A DNA stretch of 47,991 nt from Chloroflexota bacterium (GCA_011523545.1 WTGN01000095.1:1-47991); one strand, 5' to 3'; shown: positions 21,316 through 29,939, counted from the stretch's first letter. Notes: generated by a model not told the origin, from the letters alone. Numbers and translations are program-made.

Positions 21316-22314
21316 CTAGCGTTCGATGCGCGGATCCAGCAGCGGGTAAATCAGATCAACCACCAACACAGACACTGCCACCGTCAAAATGAGGAAGAAG
21401 GCGACGCCCTGTACCATATAATAATCCGAACTGCGCAGCGCGTTATAAAGCAGCCAGCCGATGCCGGGATAATTGAAAACGACCTCGACCAACACCGCGC
21501 CGGAAGTCACCGTGCCCAGCGCGATGGCCAGCGATGTGACCTGCGGCAGGAGGGCGTTGCGCATGGCGTAGGCGAAGAAGATGCGCCGGTCGGGCAGGCC
21601 TTTGGCCTCGGCAAGCGTCAGATAATCTTCACCGAGCACGGTCACCATCACGCCGCGCATGCTCAATGCCCAGAAGCCGACGCTGGTCAGTACGATGGAC
21701 AGGGCGGGCAGGGCGCCATGTTTGATAACATCAAGGAGAAAGCGAAGACTCAACTCAGGTACGGTGCCGGAGGAATAGGCGCCGCCCAGCGGCAGCAAGC
21801 GCATGACAAAAGCGAAGATGTAGACCAGGATCAAACCCAGCAAATAATAAGGCACGGCCGACAGGATCATGAACATGGGCACGAAACGCTGCATGAAGCC
21901 GGGAGCGCGCGGCCAGGCCATCATGGCACCGAAAAACGAACCGGCGGCGAAAGATATCAAAGTGGAGATGGCCAGCAAGCCGACCGTCCAAGGCAAGGCG
22001 CGCAGCAAAGCCGCTTCGACCTTTGAGGGGTAATAGGAAATTGAATAACCCAAATCAAAACGCAATGTATTAAATAGAAAGCGGAAATATTGAATGTGGA
22101 TCGGCTGGTCGAGGCCGAAGCGGGCGCGATAGGCGGCCACGATTTCGTCCTCGGAGTCGGACTGCATGCCAGCGCCGCGGGCGCGCAACTCTTCCAGCAC
22201 GGCGCCGATCGGGTCGCCCGGCATCAGCCGCGGGATGATGAAGTTCACGGTCGCGGCCAAGACGACCACGACGAAGAACATGACGAGCCGGCGGATGAAG
22301 TAGGCCTGTTTCAC
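21316..22314 (-). CDS. ABC importer permease (OppB/DppB-like)
   Basis: A 332-residue permease with six hydrophobic segments. The first helix (FIRRLVMFFVVVVLAATVNFIIPRL) is followed by MPGDP, the OppB hallmark. The EAA loop is LAEAKGLPDRRIFFAYAMRNALLPQ. The C-terminal VVEVVFNYPGIGWLLYNAL segment is typical of the family. It is separated from the upstream solute-binding protein gene by 381 bp of repeat-rich DNA, unusual inside an importer operon. Confidence 0.93.
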   Translation of the reverse strand: MKQAYFIRRLVMFFVVVVLAATVNFIIPRLMPGDPIGAVLEELRARGAGMQSDSEDEIVAAYRARFGLDQPIHIQYFRFLFNTLRFDLGYSISYYPSKVEAALLRALPWTVGLLAISTLISFAAGSFFGAMMAWPRAPGFMQRFVPMFMILSAVPYYLLGLILVYIFAFVMRLLPLGGAYSSGTVPELSLRFLLDVIKHGALPALSIVLTSVGFWALSMRGVMVTVLGEDYLTLAEAKGLPDRRIFFAYAMRNALLPQVTSLAIALGTVTSGAVLVEVVFNYPGIGWLLYNALRSSDYYMVQGVAFFLILTVAVSVLVVDLIYPLLDPRIER

Positions 22315-22695
22315 ATCGGATACCCTTCAGGCAATTTCATGGGTTGCCTCGGTAAGCCGCAAGAAAAATAAACTACAGAGGACGCGGGCAGCCATCCTTA
22401 CCCCCCTCCCGCCATCTCTATGGCGGGCATCCGAAGCATCAGGGAGGGGGAGCTTTGCACAGCGAGCCGGCGAACTTCAAGTTGCGTACGGGCGAGCCGG
22501 TCGACACTTGATTTGTGTACGGGCGAGCCGCCCTAAGTCCTAATTGCGTGGCAGCGCGCGCCGGCCTAAGTCCTAATTACGTACGGGCGAGCCGGTCGAC
22601 ACTTGATTTGTGTACGGGCGAGCCGGCGGCTCGCCCCTACGAATCACGTGCATGTGCCCGGAACAGTTTGCCCGGGCACATTAGCTAGCTCTTGC
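22315..22695. repeat. Repeat-filled gap inside the importer operon
   Basis: This stretch has no gene and is almost wholly repeats. A nested palindrome at 22402-22450 has outer arms CCCCCTCCC and GGGAGGGGG around an inner hairpin CCCGCCAT/ATGGCGGG (22408-22427). A 45-bp unit starting GTACGGGCGAGCCGGTCGAC occurs identically at 22486-22530 and 22581-22625. CCTAAGTCCTAATT occurs at 22532 and 22565. A perfect hairpin copy closes the array at 22616-22636 (GGGCGAGCC, loop GGC, GGCTCGCCC). The array grew by local duplication. Confidence 0.85.
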
Positions 22696-24453
22696 TTACA
22701 TGCCCGCCGGTTCGATCTCGGTGATCATCAGCAGGGCGGTCTGCCACCAGAAGCCGGGGTGGACGTAGTTATTGTCCGCCGTTGGCCAGTTTGTCCAATA
22801 GTGATTATTGAACGGAGTCAGCAGCGAGGCTTCGGTCAGCGGCATGGCCGGCAGCTCGGTCAGCCAGATCTCGATCGCTGAGCGGAAGAGATCCTGCATA
22901 GCCGGGTCTTCGCTGGCGGTCAGCGCCATTTCATCGACGATTGCGTCATAGTCGGCATTTTCAAAGCGGGTGCGCGAGCCGGTGACATCTTCGCCCAGCG
23001 GGGCGGAGTGACGGCTGTGGAAGTTATCCAGCGTGCCGTAGGGATCGCGCACGGCGCCGCAAGCCACATCGATCCAGGCGTTGGCGCCGCCGGTGCGGGC
23101 GGTCTCGTTGAAGGCGGCGTTGTCTTGCAGCTTGAAGGTGGCGTCAAAGCCGGCGCGCTGCAGCAGCTCGGAGATGACCGGCGCCATCTTGACCTGGAAG
23201 GTTTCACCCTGGCGGATGGCGAGATCCATCTGCACGGTGTTGCCATCGCCATCGACCCAGAGGCCGTCGGCGTTCATGCTGAAGCCGGCGCCCGTCATCA
23301 ACTCATCGACCTTGTCCTGGTTCTGTTCCAGGGTGGGATGGGCATCAAAGATGTCGGCGCTGGCGTTCATGTATTCCAGCAGGGGCGGGTAACCGGGCAT
23401 GATCCAGTTGATCGTGCTGGTCATGCCTTCCCAGGCGATATCCACCAGCGCGTCGCGATTGATGGCATAGCTCATCGCCCAGCGCAGGTCGGCATTGTCG
23501 AAGGGCGAAACGGCGTTGTTGACGACCAGATAACGCGGGCAGGGATCAAGGTAGGCGTAGGGCAGCTCGCTGTACCAGCCGGTGACGTCCGGGTTCTGGG
23601 CGACCACCGTCTCGAAGGTGCTGCGGCCCATCAGCCACATCGTATCCAGCTCGTTGTTGATGGCCATGGCGGCGCGGCGCTCTTCGTTGCCAGCGGCCAG
23701 GAAGATGACGCGTTCGGGCGCTGGCAGGTCTCTGAAGCCGGTCTCGGCGCCCCACCAGTCATCGCGGCGATCCCATACCGATTCGGTCTCGTTGGAGATG
23801 ACCAGGCGGTAGGGGCCGGTGCCAACGGGATAGCCCGCTTCCAGATCAAAATTGGTGAAGGTGAGCGGGTCTTCCTGCATCGAGTAGATATGCTCCGGCA
23901 CGATGTAGGTGGACCAGTAGATGCCGACGCCGAAAGCGTTGAACAGGTAGCGCGGGCTGGGCGCATTGAGCGAGATGACGACGGTCAGGTCGTCGGGCGC
24001 GGCGACATTGCTGACGAAATCGGCATGACGGTCGCTGAAGCGGGCGTCACGGTTCTCCATCAGGAAGTTGAGCGTATAGAGGACGTCATCGGCGTTGAAG
24101 TCTTCGCCATCGCTCCACTTGGCGCCGGCGCGCAGATTGATCGTCAGCTCGGTGTAGTCGTCGTTAAAAGCGGCGCTTTCCGCCAGCCAGGGCACGAGTT
24201 CTCCGGTTTCGTAGTTGTAATAGAACAGCGACTCGAAGCCGACCTGGTTCATGCCGGCATGGCCGAGCGAGCCGTTCGCTAGCGGATTGTAATTCTCTGG
24301 CGCCGGGTTGCGCACGCTGATGTTCTCGATGACCAGCGTCTTGTCGCGCGGCACTTCCGTCATCTGCGCCGTGCCGACCGAGGCCACCATCCCCAGCATA
24401 AGGCTGGCGATTGCAAGCAAAAGAATGAATCGGCGACTCCTGGAATTGAACAT
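22696..24453 (-). CDS. Extracellular solute-binding protein, family 5
   Basis: A 585-residue binding protein of the oligopeptide/nickel (SBP_bac_5) type and the first gene of the importer locus. N-terminus: basic residues then FILLLAIASLMLGMVASVGTAQ, a signal peptide that lacks a lipobox cysteine. Family stretches include LVPWLAESAAFNDDYTELTINLRAGAKWSDGEDFNADDVLYTL and, mid-protein, DLRWAMSYAINRDALVDIAW. It captures the substrate outside the membrane and hands it to the permeases. The ribosome site GGGAG lies 7 nt before the ATG. In many relatives a lipid anchor holds the protein at the membrane; here the uncleaved signal helix or another contact would have to do this. Substrate not readable from sequence. 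Confidence 0.92.
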   Translation of the reverse strand: MFNSRSRRFILLLAIASLMLGMVASVGTAQMTEVPRDKTLVIENISVRNPAPENYNPLANGSLGHAGMNQVGFESLFYYNYETGELVPWLAESAAFNDDYTELTINLRAGAKWSDGEDFNADDVLYTLNFLMENRDARFSDRHADFVSNVAAPDDLTVVISLNAPSPRYLFNAFGVGIYWSTYIVPEHIYSMQEDPLTFTNFDLEAGYPVGTGPYRLVISNETESVWDRRDDWWGAETGFRDLPAPERVIFLAAGNEERRAAMAINNELDTMWLMGRSTFETVVAQNPDVTGWYSELPYAYLDPCPRYLVVNNAVSPFDNADLRWAMSYAINRDALVDIAWEGMTSTINWIMPGYPPLLEYMNASADIFDAHPTLEQNQDKVDELMTGAGFSMNADGLWVDGDGNTVQMDLAIRQGETFQVKMAPVISELLQRAGFDATFKLQDNAAFNETARTGGANAWIDVACGAVRDPYGTLDNFHSRHSAPLGEDVTGSRTRFENADYDAIVDEMALTASEDPAMQDLFRSAIEIWLTELPAMPLTEASLLTPFNNHYWTNWPTADNNYVHPGFWWQTALLMITEIEPAGM

Positions 24454-24803
24454 GGTAGTTCTCCCACATTATGGATATACAGAATGGTTCCGTTTTGAGT
24501 TCGGATGCTATCCGACGCACCAACAGTACATCAGCGTATCATCAGATCAGCGAGAAAACAAGACGCCATACGCAGCGCGCCTGCCCGCTTGTCACAAGTA
24601 TTAGCAGCAAATTGCAAGTTTCGATGCGACGGAAGGAATAGCAGAACGGTATTACTCAATCCAGGACAGTGGTCGCCAGCCTCTTCCCGGGTTGGCGGCG
24701 TCCAGCGTTCAGGCGCGGCGCCCGGTGAGGCATTGACGCTTCACGCCGCGATTGCCGCCGCTTAGAATCAAGCGCGAGGCTAAAACCTGTGACGGAGCAA
24801 GTC
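24454..24803. promoter_or_regulatory. Divergent control region between importer operon and uxuA-like gene
   Basis: About 350 bp between divergent transcription units of the same catabolic locus, free of the hairpin repeats common elsewhere. It should hold promoters for both sides. A perfect odd palindrome CTTGT-C-ACAAG lies at 24588-24598, followed by a TTGCAAG word near 24614; these are possible operator elements. I cannot place convincing -35/-10 pairs. No regulator gene of LacI, GntR or IclR type is in the window. Confidence 0.4.
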
Positions 24804-25802
24804 ATGACTCAACGGTTGGGACGGCCAGATTCAAGAGTTCGCTCGCGCATTAAACTCTCAGCTTTCATCAACCCACAGCCAAGCGACGACGAACTTCTAT
24901 TTCTGCGTCAACTCGGCGTAACACACTGTTACACCTGGCTGCCAGATGAACTGACCAATGATGAGCACCTGGCGGCGCTTGTCGCCAAGGTGTCGCACGC
25001 TGGCCTGACGCTTTATAACGCCGGCAATATAAATGTGGGAAAGTCGCCGCATATTCATCTCGGCACGGCGGAGCGCGATCGGGATATCGTCCGCTTCGCC
25101 GAGCTGCTGCGCATCCTCAGCCGCGCCGGCATCACCACGACGACATTCACCTGGGAGCCGGATCAGGTCTGGTCGTCTTCCGCGAGCGAGAGCCGCTTCG
25201 CCAAAGCGCGGCATGTGGATCTGCGCGAACTGATATCACATCCCTTGACCCATGGTCGCGAGTATCACCTGGAAGAACTCTGGGACAACTTCGAATACTT
25301 CATGCGCGCCATCATCCCGGTCGCGGAAGACACCGGCGTAGGCCTGGCGCTGCATCCCAATGACCCGCCAACGGAAGCGCTTGGCGGAATCACCTGCCTA
25401 ATCAATAGCCGGGAACGCTACGACCACGCCTTTGCGATTGCCGACAGCGCCAATCTCGGTATGGAATTCTGCACCGGCTGCTGGCTCGAGGGCGGCGCGC
25501 AATTTGGCGACATGCTCGCGTCCATGAGACACTATGTGAATGAGAAGCGTATATTCATCGTTCATTTTAGAAACGTCAGCGCGCCACAGCCTGTTTTCAC
25601 CGAGACCTTTCTCGACAACGGTTACTTCGATATGTACCAGGCAATGAAGGTCTTGGTTGCGAGCGGGTACGACGGTACGATCATTCTGGACCACAGTCCA
25701 GAATTCGTTGGCGATTATCACCTGGGCGCTGGCGCCGCTTATGCCATCGCTTATATGCGCGCTCTGATCGAAAGGGCAGAAGACGAACTTGGCGTCGCCT
25801 GA
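24804..25802 (+). CDS. Mannonate dehydratase-like TIM-barrel protein (UxuA family)
   Basis: A 332-residue protein that matches mannonate dehydratase in its C-terminal half: LWDNFEYFMRAIIPVAEDTG, LALHPNDPP, MEFCTGCW, IFIVHFRN and DMYQAMKVL. The metal ligands of UxuA (a cysteine, a histidine and an aspartate) have counterparts in FCTGC, VHFRN and ILDHS. UxuA dehydrates D-mannonate to KDG. It is shorter than the E. coli enzyme (394) and has DHSP in place of DHGH, so activity may differ; it may also be an isomerase of the related xylose-isomerase-like fold. The frame opens with GTG at 24789, but the ATG at 24804 has GGAG 6 nt before it. It heads a two-gene unit, divergent from the importer and uxaC/uxaB genes. 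Confidence 0.75.
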   Translation: MTQRLGRPDSRVRSRIKLSAFINPQPSDDELLFLRQLGVTHCYTWLPDELTNDEHLAALVAKVSHAGLTLYNAGNINVGKSPHIHLGTAERDRDIVRFAELLRILSRAGITTTTFTWEPDQVWSSSASESRFAKARHVDLRELISHPLTHGREYHLEELWDNFEYFMRAIIPVAEDTGVGLALHPNDPPTEALGGITCLINSRERYDHAFAIADSANLGMEFCTGCWLEGGAQFGDMLASMRHYVNEKRIFIVHFRNVSAPQPVFTETFLDNGYFDMYQAMKVLVASGYDGTIILDHSPEFVGDYHLGAGAAYAIAYMRALIERAEDELGVA

Positions 25803-25844
25803 TCGATTTTAATGATTCATGCAACAAACTGGAGGAGGCGGCAG

Positions 25845-26843
25845 ATGCAGCATCGCAAACTGGGCAATTCAGCGCTGATGGTCTCGCCGATTGGCGTCGG
25901 CTTTTGGGGCATCGTTGGCGGCGATTATTGGGGCGCGCAAGACGAAAGGGACACCTTTGGCGCGGTAAACGCTGCGCTGGACGCCGGCATCAACTTTTTC
26001 GATACGGCCGAGGGTTACGGCGACGGCTACTCGGAAGAGATGCTCGGGCGGGCGCTCAAGGGACGGCGGGACGAAGCCATCATCGCCACAAAAGTCAGCC
26101 AGGGCAATTTGGCGCCGGACGATATCCGCGCCGCTTGCGAGCGCAGCCTCAAGCGCCTGGACAGCGATGTCATCGACTTGTACCAAGTGCACTGGCCGCC
26201 CCGGCGCTCGCAGTCCCTGGAAGACGTGATAGCGACCCTGCTGGACTTGCAGCGCGAAGGCAAGATTCGCGTCATTGGCGTCAGCAACTTCGGCACGCTT
26301 GATATGCCCGATATGCTTTCCTGCGGCCGCTATGACGCCAATCAACTGCCCTATAGCCTGCTCTGGCGCGCCATCGAGTTCGACATTCAGCCGCAATGCG
26401 TTGACGCCAACATCAGCATCCTGCCCTACAGCCCGCTCAATCAGGCGCTGCTCACGGGGCGTTATCGCAACGCCGACGAGATGCCCTACTCGCGCACGCG
26501 CACGCGCCACTTCCGCGGCGATCGGCGGGACTCGCGCCATGGCACAGCCGGTTTTGAAAGCGAGACCTTCGCCGCCGTCGACGCTATTCGCGCTATCTGC
26601 GCTGATATCGGCCAGGAGATGGTGCATATGGCATTGGCCTGGCTGCTGCACAAGCCGGCGGTGACATCGGTATTGGCCGGCGCGCGCAATCCAGCGCAGG
26701 TGGAGAGCAACCGGATCGCCGGCGAGCTGCGGCTGTCAGACGAGACGATGAGGCGGCTTGACGACGCCACCGATGAGCTCAAGCTGAAGCTGGGTCCTGA
26801 CCCGGATATGTGGGGCACGGGGGACGATTCGCGTTATCGGTAG
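25845..26843 (+). CDS. Aldo/keto reductase (IolS-like)
   Basis: A 332-residue NADP-dependent aldo/keto reductase. The catalytic tetrad is visible: aspartate and tyrosine in FFDTAEGYG, lysine in IIATKVSQG, histidine in YQVHWPP. The N-terminus MQHRKLGNSALMVSPIGVGFW and the GVSNFGTLDM segment resemble the IolS / L-glyceraldehyde-3-phosphate reductase branch. The ATG at 25845 is preceded by GGAGG with 6 nt spacing and is preferred over the upstream 25812 start. It follows the mannonate dehydratase-like gene by 42 bp. It might oxidise or reduce a uronate- or inositol-derived aldehyde; the exact substrate cannot be read from the sequence. Confidence 0.88.
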   Translation: MQHRKLGNSALMVSPIGVGFWGIVGGDYWGAQDERDTFGAVNAALDAGINFFDTAEGYGDGYSEEMLGRALKGRRDEAIIATKVSQGNLAPDDIRAACERSLKRLDSDVIDLYQVHWPPRRSQSLEDVIATLLDLQREGKIRVIGVSNFGTLDMPDMLSCGRYDANQLPYSLLWRAIEFDIQPQCVDANISILPYSPLNQALLTGRYRNADEMPYSRTRTRHFRGDRRDSRHGTAGFESETFAAVDAIRAICADIGQEMVHMALAWLLHKPAVTSVLAGARNPAQVESNRIAGELRLSDETMRRLDDATDELKLKLGPDPDMWGTGDDSRYR

Positions 26844-26969
26844 ATCTCTTCGCATACGACGCTGGGTTGGCCCGATTGGTCACCGTAAAATCACTGTGGT
26901 AATGCAATAGCGAAGGTCACAAATTGGGCTATTTTGGAGAAGTATTAGCTGAGGAAGTTGGACATTTGA

Positions 26970-27323
26970 CTAGTCTTGGTGATCGCAAACGCAACCATAT
27001 TGCTTCGCCAGCTTCTGAAGCCGCCAAGGCGCAATGTAGTCCTCTTCTTTGCGAGGCACTACGCGCAACAGAAGCACGAATTCACAGGTGTACTTGTAAG
27101 TAACGCGGAAACCACCACGCGATCCCTTGCCTGATGACTTGTCACTCATACGAACTGACCTGAAAGACAAGCCTTCCGCGCCTTTCAGCGTTTTCCCTGG
27201 CAATGCATTATTCTCGAATTTCTTGAGGAGTTTCTTTAGGTCAGCACCTATTTGTTTGCGTCTTCTCCCAAGTTTTCTGATTTCCTCCTTAAAGTCATCA
27301 CCCAGACGGACTTCCCTATTCAT
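26970..27323 (-). CDS. Putative RelE/ParE-like toxin
   Basis: A small basic protein of 117 residues. Its pattern suits a RelE/ParE-type toxin: an N-terminal strand VRLGDDFKEEIRKLG, a lysine-rich helical hairpin (RRRKQIGADLKKLLKKFENN), LKGAEGLSFRSVRMSDKSSG with a central strand, then GGFRVTYKYTCEFVLLLRVVPRK, the typical C-terminal strands. The family cleaves mRNA on the ribosome or poisons gyrase. The frame is open upstream to 27506, but the ATG at 27323 has GGGAG just before it and overlaps the upstream stop by 8 nt. It is the second gene after the Panacea-like antitoxin. The fold call is by pattern only and remains moderate. Confidence 0.55.
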   Translation of the reverse strand: MNREVRLGDDFKEEIRKLGRRRKQIGADLKKLLKKFENNALPGKTLKGAEGLSFRSVRMSDKSSGKGSRGGFRVTYKYTCEFVLLLRVVPRKEEDYIAPWRLQKLAKQYGCVCDHQD

Positions 27324-27870
27324 TCTCCCTCGCTGCCGATTGCAACTCATCAATAAAGTCTGCTGCCAGAGTAGTTTGACCGTCCTGCAGCTGTTGCAAG
27401 CTCCTTTCAAAGCTTTCGTGGATTGCCTGTTCCTTATTGTAGGGAAATATGCTCCGTTCAAGGAACTCGGGATACAGTCGGTAAATTGCGCGTACGAGCT
27501 GACCAAAAGACATATCGGCTACCCAGGCTACCGTCTGTTTGATATACCGTTTAAGATCTTCATCGAGGTGCAATTCATCATAGCTAACATCTTCAGAGAT
27601 AGTATACCTATCGTCGTTCGCCTCAGTGGCTCGCTTGGTTCGGATCTGTCCCCAATACTCCAGCATGGCCGTATCATGGTAGATGTCAATACAGAAAGGA
27701 CCGTAGTCGTACTTGTCGAAACTGTAGAAGTCCTCAGGCAACGCCCCCCGGAATTCCTCAGACACAAGAAAAGCCACTTTCTGAAGGTGTACACGACTGA
27801 GTTCCTTCCCTTCGGCAGCGGCGATAATGGCCAGCAATATCTCGCTATTACTGACCTGCTTAACTTTCAT
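27316..27870 (-). CDS. Panacea-domain (SocA/DUF4065-like) putative antitoxin
   Basis: A 184-residue protein with features of the Panacea (SocA-like) domain: an N-terminal helix pair with LSRVHLQKVAFLVSEEF, the motif FYSFDKYDYGPFCIDIYHD (compare the family pattern F-x-Y-x-YGP), and a C-terminal helical part MSFGQLVRAIYRLYPEFLERSIF. Panacea domains neutralise many unrelated toxins, the toxin specificity lying in the accompanying gene. The ATG at 27870 is preceded by GGGGAG with 6 nt spacing; an earlier in-frame start at 27906 is less likely. Its stop overlaps the start of the toxin-like gene by 8 nt. The local sequence is visibly richer in A and T than the flanks, which suggests acquisition by transfer. 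Confidence 0.65.
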   Translation of the reverse strand: MKVKQVSNSEILLAIIAAAEGKELSRVHLQKVAFLVSEEFRGALPEDFYSFDKYDYGPFCIDIYHDTAMLEYWGQIRTKRATEANDDRYTISEDVSYDELHLDEDLKRYIKQTVAWVADMSFGQLVRAIYRLYPEFLERSIFPYNKEQAIHESFERSLQQLQDGQTTLAADFIDELQSAARENE

Positions 27871-27902
27871 GCTATTCTCCCCATTTGGTACCTGGACTGT
27901 AC

Positions 27903-27940
27903 TCAAAATATACCATAAACAGTAGTAGCTGTATATTTGA
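27903..27940 (-). promoter_or_regulatory. Promoter and inverted-repeat operator of the toxin-antitoxin operon
   Basis: On the minus strand, TATACA (27935-27930), 17 nt, and TATATT (27912-27907) form a good promoter; TGG directly before the -10 makes it an extended -10. The same segment carries an inverted repeat: plus-strand TCAAAATATAC (27903-27913) and GTATATTTGA (27931-27940), arms differing by one inserted A. The operator thus covers both promoter boxes, as in autoregulated toxin-antitoxin operons. The distance to the ATG at 27870 is about 35 nt. Confidence 0.6.
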
Positions 27941-28092
27941 AAGTAGATAATTTGTGCTAACTACACGCTGGGCCAAGTCATTTCGATAAGCTGTTGGGTG
28001 CAACGCTTCGCTTGTCCGCCACATGTCCAATGTCAGATACGCAGATTCAGTATCCGGGTCGGGGTTTGGAGGGGATACGGTGCGACAGAATT

Positions 28093-29397
28093 TCATCCGG
28101 CCAAATCAAACAGCTCCCCCACATCCACCAGCTCGCCGTTTTCGATGGACATGTTGGCGGCGATGCCCAGCAGGATGGATGCCGCGCCATCGATGTAGCT
28201 TGCCGCGCGCTTCAGCGGATCCGGCGCTGGATTGGGCGAAAAGAGCGCTTTCAGCATCAGTGGATCGGCGCCGCCATGCCCGCCTTGGGCGAGTGGCACA
28301 TCCACCTCATAGCCGGCGCCGAACATCGGGAAAGCGCGGATCGCCGTTTGTTTGAAGGCGCCTTTGCTGGCGGCGGCCGCGGCGCTATCCGGCTTGAGAT
28401 TGGTCACTGTCTCGGTGACGTCCATTTCGAGGCGTCCGCGCGTCCCGGTGACAGCGACGCGCAGGCCTTCCCAGGGCGCGTAGGCGACCAGGCAGTACGA
28501 CAGCAGCACGCCGTTGGCATAGCGCGCGCTGACCGCCATGGTGTCCTCGGCCGTGATCGGCTCGCCGAAGACATTGCGGTCGCGGATGTAGCCGGTCTCG
28601 GCTTCGGCCGCCAGATAGAGCCCGGCGTAGGCTTCTTTCTCGTCCAGGCGCAAGGCGAAGGGGTCGTCTTTTGCCGCTTCTTCGCCGGTGTAGCGGCTAT
28701 ATGGATAATGCTCGCCGCGCGCTTCAGCGTTGGCCGCCCCATAAAAGAGCAAATCGCCCAAGGCGAAGACCTGCGCGGGGTAAGAATCGATCCACCAGTT
28801 GACCAGATCGAAGTGATGCGTCGCCTTATGCACCAGCAGGCCGCCGCTCTGTTCCTTCTCTCGGTGCCAGCGGCGGAAGTAATCGGCGCCGTGGCTGGTA
28901 TCCAGGAGCCAGGAGAAATCGACCGCCAGCGGCGTCCCGACAATGCCATCACGGATGAGCTCGCGGAAGCGCGTGAAAGCGGGCGCATAGCGATAATTGA
29001 AGGCCACGCGCAGCGATTTGCCCGTCCGCTTCATCGCGTCGTCAATCAAGGTCAGGCGGTCGAGCGTTGTGGTCAAGGGCTTTTCGCAGATCACATCGCA
29101 GCCGCGGTCCAGCGCCCGGACGATGTAATGGTGATGCCAGGCATCGACAGTCGTGACGATAATCGTATCGGGCCGCGTCTCGCTGATCATGTGGTCGAAT
29201 TCCTGCGCACGGTAAGTCGGCGCTGGCGGGATCCCGCGCGCCTTCAGCCCGCCGTTGTGCCAATCCATGCGGGTTTGGCTCAGGTCGCACAAGCCGACCA
29301 GGGCGGCGCCATCGCTGTATTCGCCCGTTATTGCATCGATATACATGCCGGCGCGCGAGCCCGTGCCGACGATGGCGTAGCGTTTGCGGTTCAACAT
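28093..29397 (-). CDS. Gfo/Idh/MocA-family oxidoreductase
   Basis: A 434-residue NAD(P)-dependent dehydrogenase. Rossmann motif YAIVGTGSRAGMYIDAI at the N-terminus, the VTTVDAWHHHYIVRAL stretch, and the catalytic lysine motif ICEKPLTTTLD; the C-terminal alpha/beta domain follows (FNYRYAPAFTRFRELI). Family members oxidise sugars, inositols (IolG, IolX) or glycosides. This one is longer than IolG (about 340) and has an insertion, so it is not a plain inositol dehydrogenase. The ATG at 29397 with an upstream AGGGTGG is preferred; the frame is open to 29517. It is divergent from the RidA gene. With iolB and iolC 14 kb away it could supply an inositol step, but this is speculation. Confidence 0.9.
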   Translation of the reverse strand: MLNRKRYAIVGTGSRAGMYIDAITGEYSDGAALVGLCDLSQTRMDWHNGGLKARGIPPAPTYRAQEFDHMISETRPDTIIVTTVDAWHHHYIVRALDRGCDVICEKPLTTTLDRLTLIDDAMKRTGKSLRVAFNYRYAPAFTRFRELIRDGIVGTPLAVDFSWLLDTSHGADYFRRWHREKEQSGGLLVHKATHHFDLVNWWIDSYPAQVFALGDLLFYGAANAEARGEHYPYSRYTGEEAAKDDPFALRLDEKEAYAGLYLAAEAETGYIRDRNVFGEPITAEDTMAVSARYANGVLLSYCLVAYAPWEGLRVAVTGTRGRLEMDVTETVTNLKPDSAAAAASKGAFKQTAIRAFPMFGAGYEVDVPLAQGGHGGADPLMLKALFSPNPAPDPLKRAASYIDGAASILLGIAANMSIENGELVDVGELFDLAG

Positions 29398-29519
29398 CCT
29401 GCCACCCTGGCATTTAATCGCACTGTCGAAAATTTTACCTGATTCAGACGCGGGCGCATAAAAAAACTCTGTGGTCTCTGCGGTCTCCGTAGTTAAAATA
29501 AGAAGAAAAGGAGGCAATC

Positions 29520-29939
29520 ATGGCGCATCAGCGAATCCTGACCAAGACCAGCAAAGGCGGCGACATCTTCCCCGACCTCGATTATCGCACCAGCAAAGCG
29601 GTGCGCGCCGGCAACATGGTCTTCGTCGAGGGGCAGACGGGCTTGACGATGGACAATTCGGCTTTCGTCGGCGAGGGCGACCCGGCGGCGCAGGCGGACA
29701 ACGCGATGAAAAATGTGAAGATCATTTTGGAAGCGGCCGGCGCCCGCATGGAAGACATCTGCAAAATCACGACCTACGTCACCGACGCCGCGTATCGCGA
29801 TTTGGTCTACCCGGTGCTGGCCCGTCACATGCCCGAGGTTTATCCATGTTCGACCGGCGTGGTCGTCAAAGCCTTGGGCAAGCCTTATGCCGATTTTGAG
29901 ATCGATGTCTTCGCCGTGATCCCAGAGGAGCGCGCCTAG
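29520..29939 (+). CDS. RidA-family (YjgF/UK114) protein
   Basis: A 139-residue RidA relative. Members hydrolyse reactive enamine/imine intermediates from PLP enzymes and work as trimers. The pattern AVRAGNMVFVEGQTGLT, DNAMKNVKIILEAAGARMEDICKITTYVTD and the C-terminal CSTGVVVKALGKPYADFEIDVFAVI is typical; the position of the key arginine of true RidA (usual motif R-x-x-x-x-x-x-L-P) is not conserved, CSTGVVVKAL lying there instead, so this belongs to one of the Rid subfamilies without proven deaminase activity. A GGAGG ribosome site precedes the ATG. Its stop overlaps that of the convergent P-loop gene by 4 nt. Confidence 0.87.
   Translation: MAHQRILTKTSKGGDIFPDLDYRTSKAVRAGNMVFVEGQTGLTMDNSAFVGEGDPAAQADNAMKNVKIILEAAGARMEDICKITTYVTDAAYRDLVYPVLARHMPEVYPCSTGVVVKALGKPYADFEIDVFAVIPEERA

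Noticed and set aside
27994..29442. 482-residue open frame on the plus strand opposite the Gfo/Idh/MocA gene
   Set aside because: Antisense shadow; the minus-strand frame has a Rossmann motif and the EKP catalytic motif.
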